A stretch of 64,000 bases of DNA from Solirubrobacterales bacterium (GTDB taxonomy: Bacteria > Actinomycetota > Thermoleophilia > Solirubrobacterales > Solirubrobacteraceae). Made by a program: the position numbers and the translations under genes. The notes beneath the pieces are model-generated. The model did no database searches and had not been told where the DNA came from. It saw only the letters and a list, made by a program, of their open reading frames with translations. This document shows positions 15,764-24,711 of this stretch, one piece after another (the stretch's first letter is position 1; every line of letters begins with the position of its first letter). The stretch lies in contig CANJIV010000001.1 in NCBI GenBank assembly GCA_947474595.1, positions 186,001-250,000 of the forward strand. Direction: 5' to 3'.

Positions 15764-18091
15764 TTGACACAAGCAAACCCCGGCGCCCTACTAGCTGCAC
15801 AAGCAAAGATGCGCGCGGCCGCGATCGGTGAAGTTGAGATTGATTGCTTTAGTCACTACTTCGAACTGCTAAGAACCGGCGCAACCGGAGTGTTAGCGGA
15901 GGCTGACATTGAGCCGGTAATCGAACTTCCAGCCTTAGAAGATCTCCCGCGCGACTCTGAGCGAGAGGCAAGCGCCGCGCAGGTAACGGCGATCATCAAG
16001 CTCAACGGTGGGCTAGGAACAAGCATGGGCCTGCCTCGCGCCAAGTCGCTCCTGCCGATCAAGAATGGCCTCTGCTTCCTCGACGTGATCGCACTCCAAA
16101 CAGTCGCGCTACGCCGGCGCTACGACGCTCGCCTTCCGCTGATCCTGATGAACTCATTCTCTACGCGGGCCGACTCCTTGGCCTTGTTAGATAAGTACCC
16201 GCAGCTAGCGTCAGAGATTCCCGGCGACTTTCTACAAAGCCGCGAGCCAAAGTTGAGAGTCTGCGACCTGATGCCCGTCGAGTGGCCGGCCGATCCGGCG
16301 CTGGAGTGGTGCCCTCCGGGTCACGGCGATCTATACCTGTCGCTGGTGCGCTCAGGAATGCTCGCCGCGCTAATTGAACAGGGCTACCGTTACGCATTCG
16401 TATCTAACGCCGACAATCTCGGCGCGGTGTTTGATCCGCGGATCGTCGCCTGGATGGACGCAGAGGGCCTGCCTTTCGTCGCCGAACAGTGCGACCGCAC
16501 CGAGGCCGACCGCAAGGGTGGCCATCTAGCTCGCTACCGCGACAGCGGGCGCCTTACGCTACGCGAGACGGCCCAGACGGCGCCCGAAGACCTTGAGGCG
16601 ATGGCTGACATTAGGCTCCATCGTTACTTCAACGCCAACAGCATCTGGCTAGACCTAAACGCTTTGTGGGAGCTGATGGCCGCCCGCGACAACCTGCTCG
16701 GGCTGCCGTTGATCCGCAATACCAAGACCGTCGATCCAAGCGACCCCACTTCCCCAGCCGTCTACCAGCTAGAGACAGCAATGGGGTCGGCGATATCGGC
16801 TTTTGAGGGCGCTCGTGCTCTGAGAGTTAGTCGCGCCCGATTCGTCCCAGTCAAGACAACCGACGACCTCCTCACGGTGCGCTCTGACGTCTACGAGATC
16901 AACTCTGAGAGCGAGATCGTGATCGCCCAAAAGCGCCGAGGCGGCCCGCCATTCGTCTCCTTAGACCCGCGCTTCTACAAGCTCCTAGCCGACTTTGATG
17001 AGCGCTTCCCGACGGGGCCGCCTTCACTGATCGACTGCCAGCGGCTGGTTGTAGTCGGCGATGTGACATTTGGCGCAGGAGTTGTCGCTGGAGGAGACGT
17101 AATTATCGAGGCCTCTGACGACGGCCTTCGGGCATTCGTGGCCGATGCGACGGTGCTTAGATCCCGCAAGGCGCGCCTAGAAGGAATCCACCATGTCACC
17201 GCGGTCACTGGCGACGCGGTGGCCAACGTTGAGTTCTACGTGCGCATGCTTGGCCTGCGGCTGGTCAAGAAGACCGTCAACCAAGATGACCCAACCGTCT
17301 ACCACCTCTTTTACGGCGACGACGAAGGCTCCTCCGGCCACGACCTAACCTTTTTTGAGTATCCGGGAGCGCGGATTGGCCGCGCCGGTGACGGCATGGT
17401 CCACACGGTTGCGTTCCGTGTCGCAGATGAAGCTGCGCTGGACTTCTGGGAGCGGCGGCTGAGCGCAGTCCAGATAGCCGTCGAGCGCTCGCCGGGACGG
17501 TTGGGCTTCGCCGACCCAGAGGGTCTGAGGCTAGAGCTCGTGGTCGAAGCTGTGCCGGACGAGCCGCTGCGAGCAACCGCTACCGACGTGCCCCGTGAGC
17601 ATGCGCTGCTGGGGTTCGCCGGAGTGCGGGCATACGCCAGCGACCCAGCACGCAGCCGAACCGTCTTAGAGGAGACCTTAGGCTTCACGGCGCTCGAGCC
17701 TGCGGGCCACTGGGAGGTCAGAGGCGCAGAGCGCGGCGCGTGGCTGGCCTACGACGAGCCGCCCGTTGAGCGCGGCGTTCCTGGCGCCGGAACGATCCAC
17801 CACGTCGCCTTTGCTACGCGCATCAACGAGCACGACGACTGGCAGGAGCGTGTCGCGGCCTCGGGCCTACATCCGACGCCAGTTATCGACCGCTTCTACT
17901 TCAAGTCGATCTACTTTCGCGAGCCCAGTGGAGTGCTCTTTGAGCTAGCGACCATGGGTCCCGGCTTCACCGTGGACGAACCGTTAGACACCCTCGGACA
18001 AAGTGTGGCCCTCCCCCCCTTCCTAGAGTCTCGTCGAGGCGAGATCGAGCGGGGGTTAACGCCACTACCGCAGTTGCCGCCACTGGCGTAG
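15764..18091 (+). CDS. Fusion: UTP-hexose-1-phosphate uridylyltransferase + VOC ring-cleaving dioxygenase
   Basis: 775 residues in one frame. Residues 1 to about 465 are a eukaryote-type UDPGP pyrophosphorylase: KLNGGLGTSMG nucleotide loop, RAKSLLPIKNG, LMNSFSTRADS, SNADNLGAVFDP and the ending DATVLRS. Residues about 473-775 are a two-module VOC enzyme of the MhqO/LinE-like dioxygenase group. It starts at GIHHVTAVTGD (H477), with a second IHHVAFAT and the final metal Glu in FELAT, so the His-His-Glu iron site looks complete. There is almost no linker. TTG at 15764 follows GAGAGGAAG. An internal GTG at 17153 could start a separate VOC protein. The metabolic link between UDP-sugar synthesis and aromatic-ring or quinone chemistry is unclear. 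Confidence 0.85.
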   Translation: MTQANPGALLAAQAKMRAAAIGEVEIDCFSHYFELLRTGATGVLAEADIEPVIELPALEDLPRDSEREASAAQVTAIIKLNGGLGTSMGLPRAKSLLPIKNGLCFLDVIALQTVALRRRYDARLPLILMNSFSTRADSLALLDKYPQLASEIPGDFLQSREPKLRVCDLMPVEWPADPALEWCPPGHGDLYLSLVRSGMLAALIEQGYRYAFVSNADNLGAVFDPRIVAWMDAEGLPFVAEQCDRTEADRKGGHLARYRDSGRLTLRETAQTAPEDLEAMADIRLHRYFNANSIWLDLNALWELMAARDNLLGLPLIRNTKTVDPSDPTSPAVYQLETAMGSAISAFEGARALRVSRARFVPVKTTDDLLTVRSDVYEINSESEIVIAQKRRGGPPFVSLDPRFYKLLADFDERFPTGPPSLIDCQRLVVVGDVTFGAGVVAGGDVIIEASDDGLRAFVADATVLRSRKARLEGIHHVTAVTGDAVANVEFYVRMLGLRLVKKTVNQDDPTVYHLFYGDDEGSSGHDLTFFEYPGARIGRAGDGMVHTVAFRVADEAALDFWERRLSAVQIAVERSPGRLGFADPEGLRLELVVEAVPDEPLRATATDVPREHALLGFAGVRAYASDPARSRTVLEETLGFTALEPAGHWEVRGAERGAWLAYDEPPVERGVPGAGTIHHVAFATRINEHDDWQERVAASGLHPTPVIDRFYFKSIYFREPSGVLFELATMGPGFTVDEPLDTLGQSVALPPFLESRRGEIERGLTPLPQLPPLA

Positions 18092-18235
18092 TCAACAATC
18101 CCCACCTATACCGTGCGCCAAGTTGACCGGTGACGCCAGTTGGTGCATCTCTTAGACTATTCACAAGCAAGGCAGAGATCCTATGTTCATCGGCGGGAGT
18201 AAAAGGCCCGCACAATCCACGTCTCAAAGGTGACT

Positions 18236-19099
18236 ATGAACAAGCGAACCACAACTACGGCTCTAGCACTGACTGGTGCTGTGGCCCTTGCCTCGGGCGC
18301 CTACGCGATCGGCAGCCAAGGCGCCGACGGGTCAGCTCAGGCAGCCAACGCTAAGTCTAAGACGGCAACCTCCGGGCAGAAGGCCGACCACGGCCCGCGG
18401 GACGGAAAGCGTCTAGACGCCCTTGCCGCAAAGCTTGGTGTCAGTAGCGCAACTCTCAAGAGCGCAATAGATGCGGTCCGTAACGAGAATAAGCCGGCTG
18501 ACCCACGTACCGAAATGACTGCGGCACTCGCTGCGGCACTAGGAGTATCAACGGAGAAGGTCACTTCAGCCTTCGACCAACTCAAGACCACGCGCCAGAC
18601 GGCTATGGCAACAGAGCTGGCCAAGGCGCTAGGGCTCAGCACCGACAAGGTGCAGGCCGCATTGGAGAAGCTCAAGCCAACCGGTAAGCCAGGCGAGCCA
18701 GGGCAGCGCGGCGATCATAAGGCCAAGCTCACAGCCCTAGCTACCGAGCTCGGCGTCAGCGAAGCCGCACTCAAGACGGCGCTTGAGACGGTCCGTCCCG
18801 GCGGCCCAGACAAGGGTGGTCCCGGCGGCCCAGGCCACAAAGGCCCAGGCGGCCACCGTGGCGGTCTGATCGGCGGACCTGCTGGTGCTGCTGATCTAGC
18901 CAAGGCACTCGGAGTGACCGACGCCCAGCTACAAGCAGCTGTTAAGAAGCTGCGCACCGCTGACAAGGCTGGACATGCTGCACAGCGCACCGCGATGGTC
19001 GCAGCGCTGGCAAAGAAGCTCAACCTCCCCGAAGCGACCGTAAAGGCAGCCTTGGGATCGATGCCTGGGCCGGGTGGCCGTGGCCATCACCGTCCGTAG
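18236..19099 (+). CDS. Secreted alanine-rich protein with helical LGV repeats
   Basis: 287 residues. The ATG at 18236 has AAAGG five bases upstream and opens a signal peptide (MNKRTTTTALALTGAVALASG). The mature part carries about five copies of a roughly 35-50-residue unit with the core L-A-x-x-L-G-V-S-x-x-x-L/V-x-x-A-L. These start near residues 59, 99, 128, 163 and 221 and continue at about 265. A linker of Pro/Gly/His/Lys (GGPGGPGHKGPGG) lies at about 195-215 and the tail is His-rich. I do not recognise the family. It lies 20 bases before a response regulator/histidine kinase pair and may be its sensed or regulated envelope component. Confidence 0.75.
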   Translation: MNKRTTTTALALTGAVALASGAYAIGSQGADGSAQAANAKSKTATSGQKADHGPRDGKRLDALAAKLGVSSATLKSAIDAVRNENKPADPRTEMTAALAAALGVSTEKVTSAFDQLKTTRQTAMATELAKALGLSTDKVQAALEKLKPTGKPGEPGQRGDHKAKLTALATELGVSEAALKTALETVRPGGPDKGGPGGPGHKGPGGHRGGLIGGPAGAADLAKALGVTDAQLQAAVKKLRTADKAGHAAQRTAMVAALAKKLNLPEATVKAALGSMPGPGGRGHHRP

Positions 19100-19119
19100 C
19101 CAGATAGAGGCGGCGCGCC

Positions 19120-19800
19120 ATCGCCGCTGAACCACTCGTCCTCGTCGTCGACGACGAGGCATCGATCCGCCAAGCCCTCGAGCGCGCGCTGCGCCTCGAG
19201 GGTTTTGCGGTTGAGACAGCAGATGGCGGCTACGCCGCCTTGGCTGCCGTAGCCGCCCGCCCTCCCGCGGTAATCGTCTTGGACGTGACGATGCCTGATC
19301 TCGACGGCGTGAGTGTCGTGCGGCGCCTGCGCGCAGATGGCCACGACGTGCCCGTCTGTATCCTCTCGGCCCGCGACGACGTCGAGGACCGCGTTGCAGG
19401 CCTGCAAGCAGGAGCTGACGACTACCTTGTAAAGCCGTTTGCAATCACAGAGCTGACGGCGCGACTCCAAGCGTTGCTGCGCCGCCGCGGGACCAATCTC
19501 GCAACAACACTGATCGCAGGCCCACTTGTAATCGACCCACGCCGCTACGTGGCTACGCGCGACGGGCGCGACCTTGCATTGACCGGCCGCGAGTTCGATC
19601 TTCTTTCGGTATTTGCCCGCCACCCGGGCCAAGTTCTCTCGCGCGAGCAGCTTCTCGAGCAGGTTTGGGGTTACACCTTTGAGGTCGATACCAACGTAGT
19701 CGACGTCTTTGTGGGCTACTTACGACGCAAGCTCGAGGCCGACAAGGAGACACGCATTCTCCACACGATCCGCGGGATCGGATGGGCCTTGCGCGCGTGA
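19120..19800 (+). CDS. OmpR-family response regulator, apparent ATC start
   Basis: 226 residues if started at ATC 19120. The receiver domain has the acidic pair D11-D12 (LVVDDEA), phospho-acceptor D55 (VLDVTMPD), the Ser in ILSARDD and K105 (LVKPF). The C-terminal winged helix is complete ([41 protein letters not shown]). Upstream of D11 the frame has no ATG, GTG or TTG before a TAG at 19105-19107. The only well-placed candidate is ATC, nine bases after GAGG. Starting at the next TTG (19240) would remove the first 40 residues including D11-D12. The stop overlaps the kinase start. It most likely regulates envelope genes. Confidence 0.88.
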   Translation: MAAEPLVLVVDDEASIRQALERALRLEGFAVETADGGYAALAAVAARPPAVIVLDVTMPDLDGVSVVRRLRADGHDVPVCILSARDDVEDRVAGLQAGADDYLVKPFAITELTARLQALLRRRGTNLATTLIAGPLVIDPRRYVATRDGRDLALTGREFDLLSVFARHPGQVLSREQLLEQVWGYTFEVDTNVVDVFVGYLRRKLEADKETRILHTIRGIGWALRA

Positions 19801-21200
19801 AACATCTGGGGAGCCTGCGTGCCCGAATCACGATCGCAGCGATCGCAGCGATCACCCTCAGCGGGCTGATCGGTGGCGCGCTGCTGCTCGCAGGCGTAGA
19901 GAACGACGGCCGTAACGCCGTCGACCAGGACCTGCGCCAGCTTGCCGACAGTGCGACACGCGCTCGCGGTGGCGGCATAGGGCCAGGAGGAGGGCCAGGA
20001 GGAGGGCCCGGCGGTGCAGATGACCGCGCCTTACTCTCAGGCAGCGGGACGTTCGTTCAACTGGCATTCGCTGGCGAAGTAATCCGTCAGCGCGGTGACG
20101 TGCCCGCTAATCCACCAGCTGTGCCCGCCATCGACGGCTTCTCGACAACCACCATCGACGGCACGTCGTGGCGAGCGCTTACGGTCACAATCGACCCCGT
20201 TAACGACATCCGATATGAGGTCTTGCGAACGCTGGACTCAGTCGACCAACAGGTCCAAGATACGACCAGGCTGGTACTGCTCTTGGGGGCGCTGGCCCTC
20301 GTCATCGCCGGAATCACGGCTTGGCTATTTACGACAATTGCCGTCCGACCGCTCGCCCGTCTCGGCGAGGGGGCGTCCCGGGTCAGCAGCGCCGAAGATC
20401 TAAGAACCCCCCTGCCCGAAGACGACGGACCCGACGAGGTCAGGTCGCTAGCCCGCGCGCTCAACGCGATGCTTGTGCGGCTGGGCGCCTCAACTCAAGC
20501 GTTAGAGCGAGCCCTTAACGCCACTCGCCGCTTCGCCGCCGACGCCGGCCATGAACTTCGCACGCCCCTGACGGGCATGCGCGCCAACCTCGACACGCTC
20601 ACCCGTAACCCCGATCTACCGCTATCCCAACGCCAGACACTCTTAGCTGAAACGACGGCCGAACAAGAGCGCATCATCCATCTACTTGAAGGCCTTCAGG
20701 CCCTAGCACGCGGCGAAGCTGCCGACACGCTCCCGCGTGAAGATGTCGAGCTCGGAGACCTTGTCGATAGCGCCCTGCACGACGCTCGCAGACGTCATCC
20801 AGAGGTCAGATACGGGCTGACCGAAGACATCGGCGCGGCCACGGTCCACGGTTGGCCAAGTGGCTTGCGCCTGATGGTTGACAACATCCTCGACAACGCT
20901 GCCTTACACGGTCGCAGTGGTGGTCGGGTGGAGGTCGCGCTCAAGCGCGAAACACTCAAGACCCTCGTGATCAGCGTTGCAGACGATGGCCCCGGCATAC
21001 CATCTGGGGATCGGGAGCGGCTACTAGAACCGTTTACCCGCGGCGAGGCAACCGTGGCGCCGGGCACCGGCCTGGGAATGGCGATCATGGCTCAGCAGGT
21101 GACGCTGCACGGCGGCAGCTTGCTGCTGGACGCAAGCGACCTCGGCGGCCTCTTGGTGGAGATCACACTTCCCGCTGCAGGCCCCAACGTCCCCGCTTGA
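19797..21200 (+). CDS. Membrane sensor histidine kinase
   Basis: 467 residues from a GTG that overlaps the regulator stop (GTGA). An in-frame ATG at 19782 is an alternative. Topology: TM1 at about 12-35, an extracytoplasmic domain beginning with a Gly-rich [10 protein letters not shown] tract, TM2 at about 155-180, then HAMP. The dimerisation/phospho-acceptor helix has H252 in AGHELRTPL. The ATPase domain shows DNAALHG (N box), DDGPGIPSG (G1) and GTGLGMAIM (G2). All catalytic elements are intact. It is expected to phosphorylate the preceding regulator. The signal is unknown. The preceding secreted repeat protein may be connected to it. Confidence 0.92.
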   Translation: MKHLGSLRARITIAAIAAITLSGLIGGALLLAGVENDGRNAVDQDLRQLADSATRARGGGIGPGGGPGGGPGGADDRALLSGSGTFVQLAFAGEVIRQRGDVPANPPAVPAIDGFSTTTIDGTSWRALTVTIDPVNDIRYEVLRTLDSVDQQVQDTTRLVLLLGALALVIAGITAWLFTTIAVRPLARLGEGASRVSSAEDLRTPLPEDDGPDEVRSLARALNAMLVRLGASTQALERALNATRRFAADAGHELRTPLTGMRANLDTLTRNPDLPLSQRQTLLAETTAEQERIIHLLEGLQALARGEAADTLPREDVELGDLVDSALHDARRRHPEVRYGLTEDIGAATVHGWPSGLRLMVDNILDNAALHGRSGGRVEVALKRETLKTLVISVADDGPGIPSGDRERLLEPFTRGEATVAPGTGLGMAIMAQQVTLHGGSLLLDASDLGGLLVEITLPAAGPNVPA

Positions 21201-21230
21201 CCAGCCGCTTATACGCCTAGGAATTCGATT

Positions 21231-21255
21231 GGGCCGGCGGAAAACCCGCCGGCCC
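21231..21255. terminator. Bidirectional terminator hairpin
   Basis: GGGCCGGCGG (21231-21240) and CCGCCGGCCC (21246-21255) form a perfect 10-bp stem with loop AAAAC, between the convergent kinase and helicase genes. T-rich tails are weak on both sides. Confidence 0.7.
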
Positions 21256-21270
21256 GGATTGTCCTGCTAT

Positions 21271-22626
21271 CTAGCGCCCGGCTGAGCGAGAACGGCGGCC
21301 TGAGCCACCGTTGCGTGCGCCGCCGGCGCTTCCGTAGGACACGGTTTTAGAAGAGCTTGAACTGCTGGAGCTGCCACTGCTGGAGCTGCCACTGCTTTTG
21401 CGGTTGGAGCCATTACTTGATCCGGAGGAGCCGTTCTTGCGACCGCCGCCGCCTTGACCACCACGGCCGCGACCGCCCCCGTTTGAGCCGCCCCTAGGCG
21501 CGTGTCGAGCCGCCGCTAGACCAGAGAGCGCCCACTCGTCGTCGAGGCGCAGATCAGCTGCTATCCGAGCGACGTCGCCGACGCTCTCGGGTCCGACGAA
21601 GGTGACGCCGATCCCGGTCCGCCCTGCCCGCCCGGTCCGCCCGATGCGGTGGACATATGCATCACGATCCTCGGGCGGATCAAAGTTGATGACGTGGGAG
21701 ATACCGTCTACGTCGATGCCACGGGCGGCCACATCGGTAGCAACTAGCGTGTCGACTTTAAAAGATTCGAAGCTGGCCAAAGCGCGTTCGCGCTGGCCCT
21801 GAGTCTTATCGCCGTGCATCGCAACCGCGTCGATACCTTCGCTGTTGAGGCGCTTTACGAGTCGATCAGCGCCGCGCTTGGTACGGACAAAAACTAGCGC
21901 GAGATCGCGCTTGGCACGTAGCTCTCCGAGCAAGGCGTGAATGCGCTGGTCGTTGTCAACCGCGACAAAACGGTGTTCGATATCGACAGCTTGCGTGCCG
22001 ACAGCAACTTGCTCGTGACGCTTGGGATCTGTCGTGTAAGCCTTGGCGATCTGACCGACGTCGCCGTCGAGTGTCGCGGAGAAGAACAGTGTCTGGCGCT
22101 GACGCGGGCACTGCGCGACGATACGGTCCACGGCCGGGCGAAAGCCCATGTCGAGCATGCGGTCAGCCTCATCAAGAACGAGCAACTGAACGTTGGCCAA
22201 CGAGAAGGCGCGGCGCTTGATCTGATCCTCAAGACGACCAGGAGTGGCGACGATGATGTGCGCCTTGGCGGCAGCCTTGGCCTGCTTTTCAAGACCAACC
22301 CCGCCGTAGACAGCCGCAACGCTCAGCGCGCGAGCATGAGCCACAGCACGCCCCTCCTCGACGATCTGCGTAGCGAGCTCGCGAGTGGGAGCCAGAATCA
22401 GCGCCGCAGGACGGCGGTCGGTGGCCTCGATGCGGTCAGCGATCGGGACCATGAAGGCAAGCGTCTTGCCCGAGCCCGTCGGGGACTTGGCGAGCACATC
22501 ACGGCCAGCTAGAACGTCGGCGATGACGAGCCGCTGGATTGCAAATGGCTCTGTGAAGCCACGCTTGGTCAGGGCAGTACATACGGCATCGGACACGCCG
22601 AGATCGGCGAAAGACTGAGAAGACAT
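21271..22626 (-). CDS. DEAD-box RNA helicase (RhlE-like) with Ser/Gly-rich tail
   Basis: 451 residues from ATG 22626, which has AAGGAG upstream; the open frame above it is not homologous. Ordered motifs: Q motif (PFAIQRLVI), motif I SPTGSGKT, Ia PTRELATQ, Ib TPGR, II DEAD, III SAT, V RGIDV, VI HRIGRTGRAG. The C-terminal 75 residues are low complexity: Gly/Arg repeats then a run of serines (SSSSGSSSSSSSS), encoded by a short tandem repeat at 21361-21390. It probably remodels RNA structure in ribosome assembly or cold adaptation, with the tail binding RNA. A 236-base gap to tetR leaves room for a long leader, as often seen for cold-induced helicases. Confidence 0.92.
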   Translation of the reverse strand: MSSQSFADLGVSDAVCTALTKRGFTEPFAIQRLVIADVLAGRDVLAKSPTGSGKTLAFMVPIADRIEATDRRPAALILAPTRELATQIVEEGRAVAHARALSVAAVYGGVGLEKQAKAAAKAHIIVATPGRLEDQIKRRAFSLANVQLLVLDEADRMLDMGFRPAVDRIVAQCPRQRQTLFFSATLDGDVGQIAKAYTTDPKRHEQVAVGTQAVDIEHRFVAVDNDQRIHALLGELRAKRDLALVFVRTKRGADRLVKRLNSEGIDAVAMHGDKTQGQRERALASFESFKVDTLVATDVAARGIDVDGISHVINFDPPEDRDAYVHRIGRTGRAGRTGIGVTFVGPESVGDVARIAADLRLDDEWALSGLAAARHAPRGGSNGGGRGRGGQGGGGRKNGSSGSSNGSNRKSSGSSSSGSSSSSSSSKTVSYGSAGGARNGGSGRRSRSAGR

Positions 22627-22839
22627 AGAAAAAATAACTCCTTGCGGCGCTTGTGAGCCGCGGTGGATTCGGGAGGCACGGCTGACCCGAACCGCACCAT
22701 GGCGGGACCCAAGCAAGCTGCCTCGCGTCCGCCATCGGTGACGAACGCGCTGCAAACCATAGCAATCGATGATCCTCGATGCGGGGCATGCCATCAATCG
22801 TGCACACCGGAGAGTGCAGTTTCCACGGGTACACACCTA

Positions 22840-22857
22840 GTACCTATGAGGTACACT
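22840..22857 (+). promoter_or_regulatory. tetR operator and leaderless -10 box
   Basis: GTACCT-ATG-AGGTAC (22840-22854) is a perfect 6+3+6 palindrome. It overlaps TACACT (22852-22857), a TANNNT -10 hexamer six bases before the GTG start of tetR. The layout fits autorepression by blocking RNA polymerase. No good -35 was found. Confidence 0.6.
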
Positions 22858-22863
22858 GACGCC

Positions 22864-23553
22864 GTGCCAACTTCTCAGAAAGATCGCTCGCTCGTTGGCC
22901 GCCACCCCGAGGTCCAGACCCGATTAGCACGCGGTAGTGTCGTCAGTGACAGCCAACGCGCGCGACTACTTGAGGCGATGGCCCAGGTCGTCTCCAGCGA
23001 GGGCTACGCCGCCACAACTGTGTCGGATGTTGTGCGCAGCGCAGGCGTCTCGCGCTCGACCTTCTATGAGTTGTTTGAGAGCAAGGAGCAGTGTTTCGTC
23101 GAGGCCTACCGTCATGGCATCGACGTCCTCTTTGAAGAGATCCGTTCCGCAAGTCGCTCGGTCGGTGACGCTGACTGGGAGGGTCAACTACGGGCCTCAA
23201 ACAAAGCCTTCCTTGCCACCCTTCAAGGTGAGCCGCGCTTTGCCCGCACTTACCTGATCGAGATCCACACGGCTGGCGCAGCCGCCCTCCAGGCTCGTAG
23301 CGAGACGCTCCTACGCTTCGCCGACGGCTTTAGTCACTTGTACAAGCGCATGCGCCCCGACCAAAGCGCCCCTCCCTATGAGGCCTTCGTCGTCTTGGCA
23401 GCTGGCTTTGACCAGGCCGTAGCCGAACGCGTTCGCAGCGGCAAAGCCGACTCCCTCGTCGAGCTAGAGCCAGTTTTCACCTACTGCGCAATGGCGATCT
23501 TGGCTGGACCGGTGCCGGCCTCACAAAAAACTACTGACCGTGATTCCAACTAG
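22864..23553 (+). CDS. TetR-family regulator
   Basis: 229 residues from GTG 22864. The frame is open to 22663, but the upstream part is not protein-like. The DNA-binding domain lies at about residues 35-80: LEAMAQVVSSEGYAATTV, then VVRSAGVSRSTFYELFESKEQCF, the classical TetR helix-turn-helix. The C-terminal ligand domain is divergent. It lies nine bases before two acyl-CoA dehydrogenase genes, so it probably represses this catabolic operon and responds to an acyl-CoA or similar intermediate. A palindrome overlaps its -10 box. An ATG at 22846 inside the palindrome is a less likely start. Confidence 0.88.
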   Translation: MPTSQKDRSLVGRHPEVQTRLARGSVVSDSQRARLLEAMAQVVSSEGYAATTVSDVVRSAGVSRSTFYELFESKEQCFVEAYRHGIDVLFEEIRSASRSVGDADWEGQLRASNKAFLATLQGEPRFARTYLIEIHTAGAAALQARSETLLRFADGFSHLYKRMRPDQSAPPYEAFVVLAAGFDQAVAERVRSGKADSLVELEPVFTYCAMAILAGPVPASQKTTDRDSN

Positions 23554-23562
23554 GAGGACCCG

Positions 23563-24699
23563 ATGGATCTGACGTTTTCCACAAGTGAGCTTGCATTCCG
23601 CGACGAGTTTCGGGCGTGGCTTGAGGCCAACCCTGCCGGCCAGTCACCCGAGGGCGAGGATGCCGCGTATGCCTTCCGTACGCAGTGGCAGCGGCGCCTC
23701 TACGAGGGCGGCTGGGCCGCCGTGCACTGGCCGCGCCAGTTCGGTGGACGCGATGCAACGCTCGTCGAAGCAGCAATCTTCTACGAGGAGCTCGCTCGCG
23801 TGCGGGCGCCGATTCCGGCCAACGTCCTAGGGATCCTGCTCGGCGGCCCGACCTTGATGCTGTGGGGGACAGAAGAGCAAAAGGACCGCTACCTAATCCC
23901 GATCCTCTCTGCTGAGGAGATCTGGTGCCAGGGATTTTCAGAGCCCGATGCTGGCTCAGACCTTGCGGCGCTAAAGACCAAAGCCGTAAAGGATGGAGAC
24001 GACTGGATCGTCACCGGCCAGAAGGTCTGGACCAGCGGCGCCCAGTATTCGAAGTGGTGCATGCTCGTCGCACGTACCGACCAAGATGCCGCCAAACATA
24101 AGGGACTGACCTACTTTCTCCTTGATATGGAGCAGGAAGAGGTCCAAGTTCGCCCGCTACGCCAGATCACCGGAGAGTCTGAGTTCAACGAGCTCTTCAT
24201 AGAAGGCGCGCGAATCCCAGATGAGAACGTTATCGGCGGGGTTGGCAACGGGTGGAAGGTGGCGCTGACGACGTTGATGAACGAACGCGCCGGCCTAGCT
24301 TTCGGCCTCCAAGTTGCATTGAAGATCGGGCTCGACAAACTGACAGAACAGGCCTCTGCACGGGGACTGATGGATGATCCAGCGGTCGCTGACAAGCTCG
24401 GCGAGCTCCATCTCAAGTGCGAGATACTGCGACTTACCGCCTACCGCGGCCTCTCTACGACGATGAAGTACGGACAGCCAGGGCCCGAAGGCTCGCTGAC
24501 TAAGTGGATGTGGTCAGAGACCAACCAACAGCTCGCCCAGGCGGCTGTAGACATTCTCGGCCCAGAGGCTCTGTTATCGGATTCACCGTGGGCCTATGGG
24601 CTCCTGAGATCACGTGGCAACACGATCGAAGGTGGCACCACTGAGGTCCTTAAGAACATCGTCGCTGAGCGGGTCCTCGGACTCCCGCGGATGCGCTAA
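23563..24699 (+). CDS. Acyl-CoA dehydrogenase (subunit A of a pair)
   Basis: 378 residues, FAD-dependent. It has the GFSEPDAGSDLAALKT substrate/FAD region, TGQKVWTSGA, a helical C-terminal domain, and the C-terminal signature NTIEGGTTEVLKNIVAERVLGLPR, shortened here only in its details. AGGAGG precedes the ATG. A second, divergent acyl-CoA dehydrogenase follows after 12 bases. In actinobacteria such adjacent pairs (FadE/ChsE type) form heterotetramers in which one subunit carries most of the FAD contacts. They often act on bulky substrates such as steroid side chains, but the substrate here is not evident. Confidence 0.9.
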   Translation: MDLTFSTSELAFRDEFRAWLEANPAGQSPEGEDAAYAFRTQWQRRLYEGGWAAVHWPRQFGGRDATLVEAAIFYEELARVRAPIPANVLGILLGGPTLMLWGTEEQKDRYLIPILSAEEIWCQGFSEPDAGSDLAALKTKAVKDGDDWIVTGQKVWTSGAQYSKWCMLVARTDQDAAKHKGLTYFLLDMEQEEVQVRPLRQITGESEFNELFIEGARIPDENVIGGVGNGWKVALTTLMNERAGLAFGLQVALKIGLDKLTEQASARGLMDDPAVADKLGELHLKCEILRLTAYRGLSTTMKYGQPGPEGSLTKWMWSETNQQLAQAAVDILGPEALLSDSPWAYGLLRSRGNTIEGGTTEVLKNIVAERVLGLPRMR

Positions 24700-24711
24700 A
24701 AGGAAACGACC

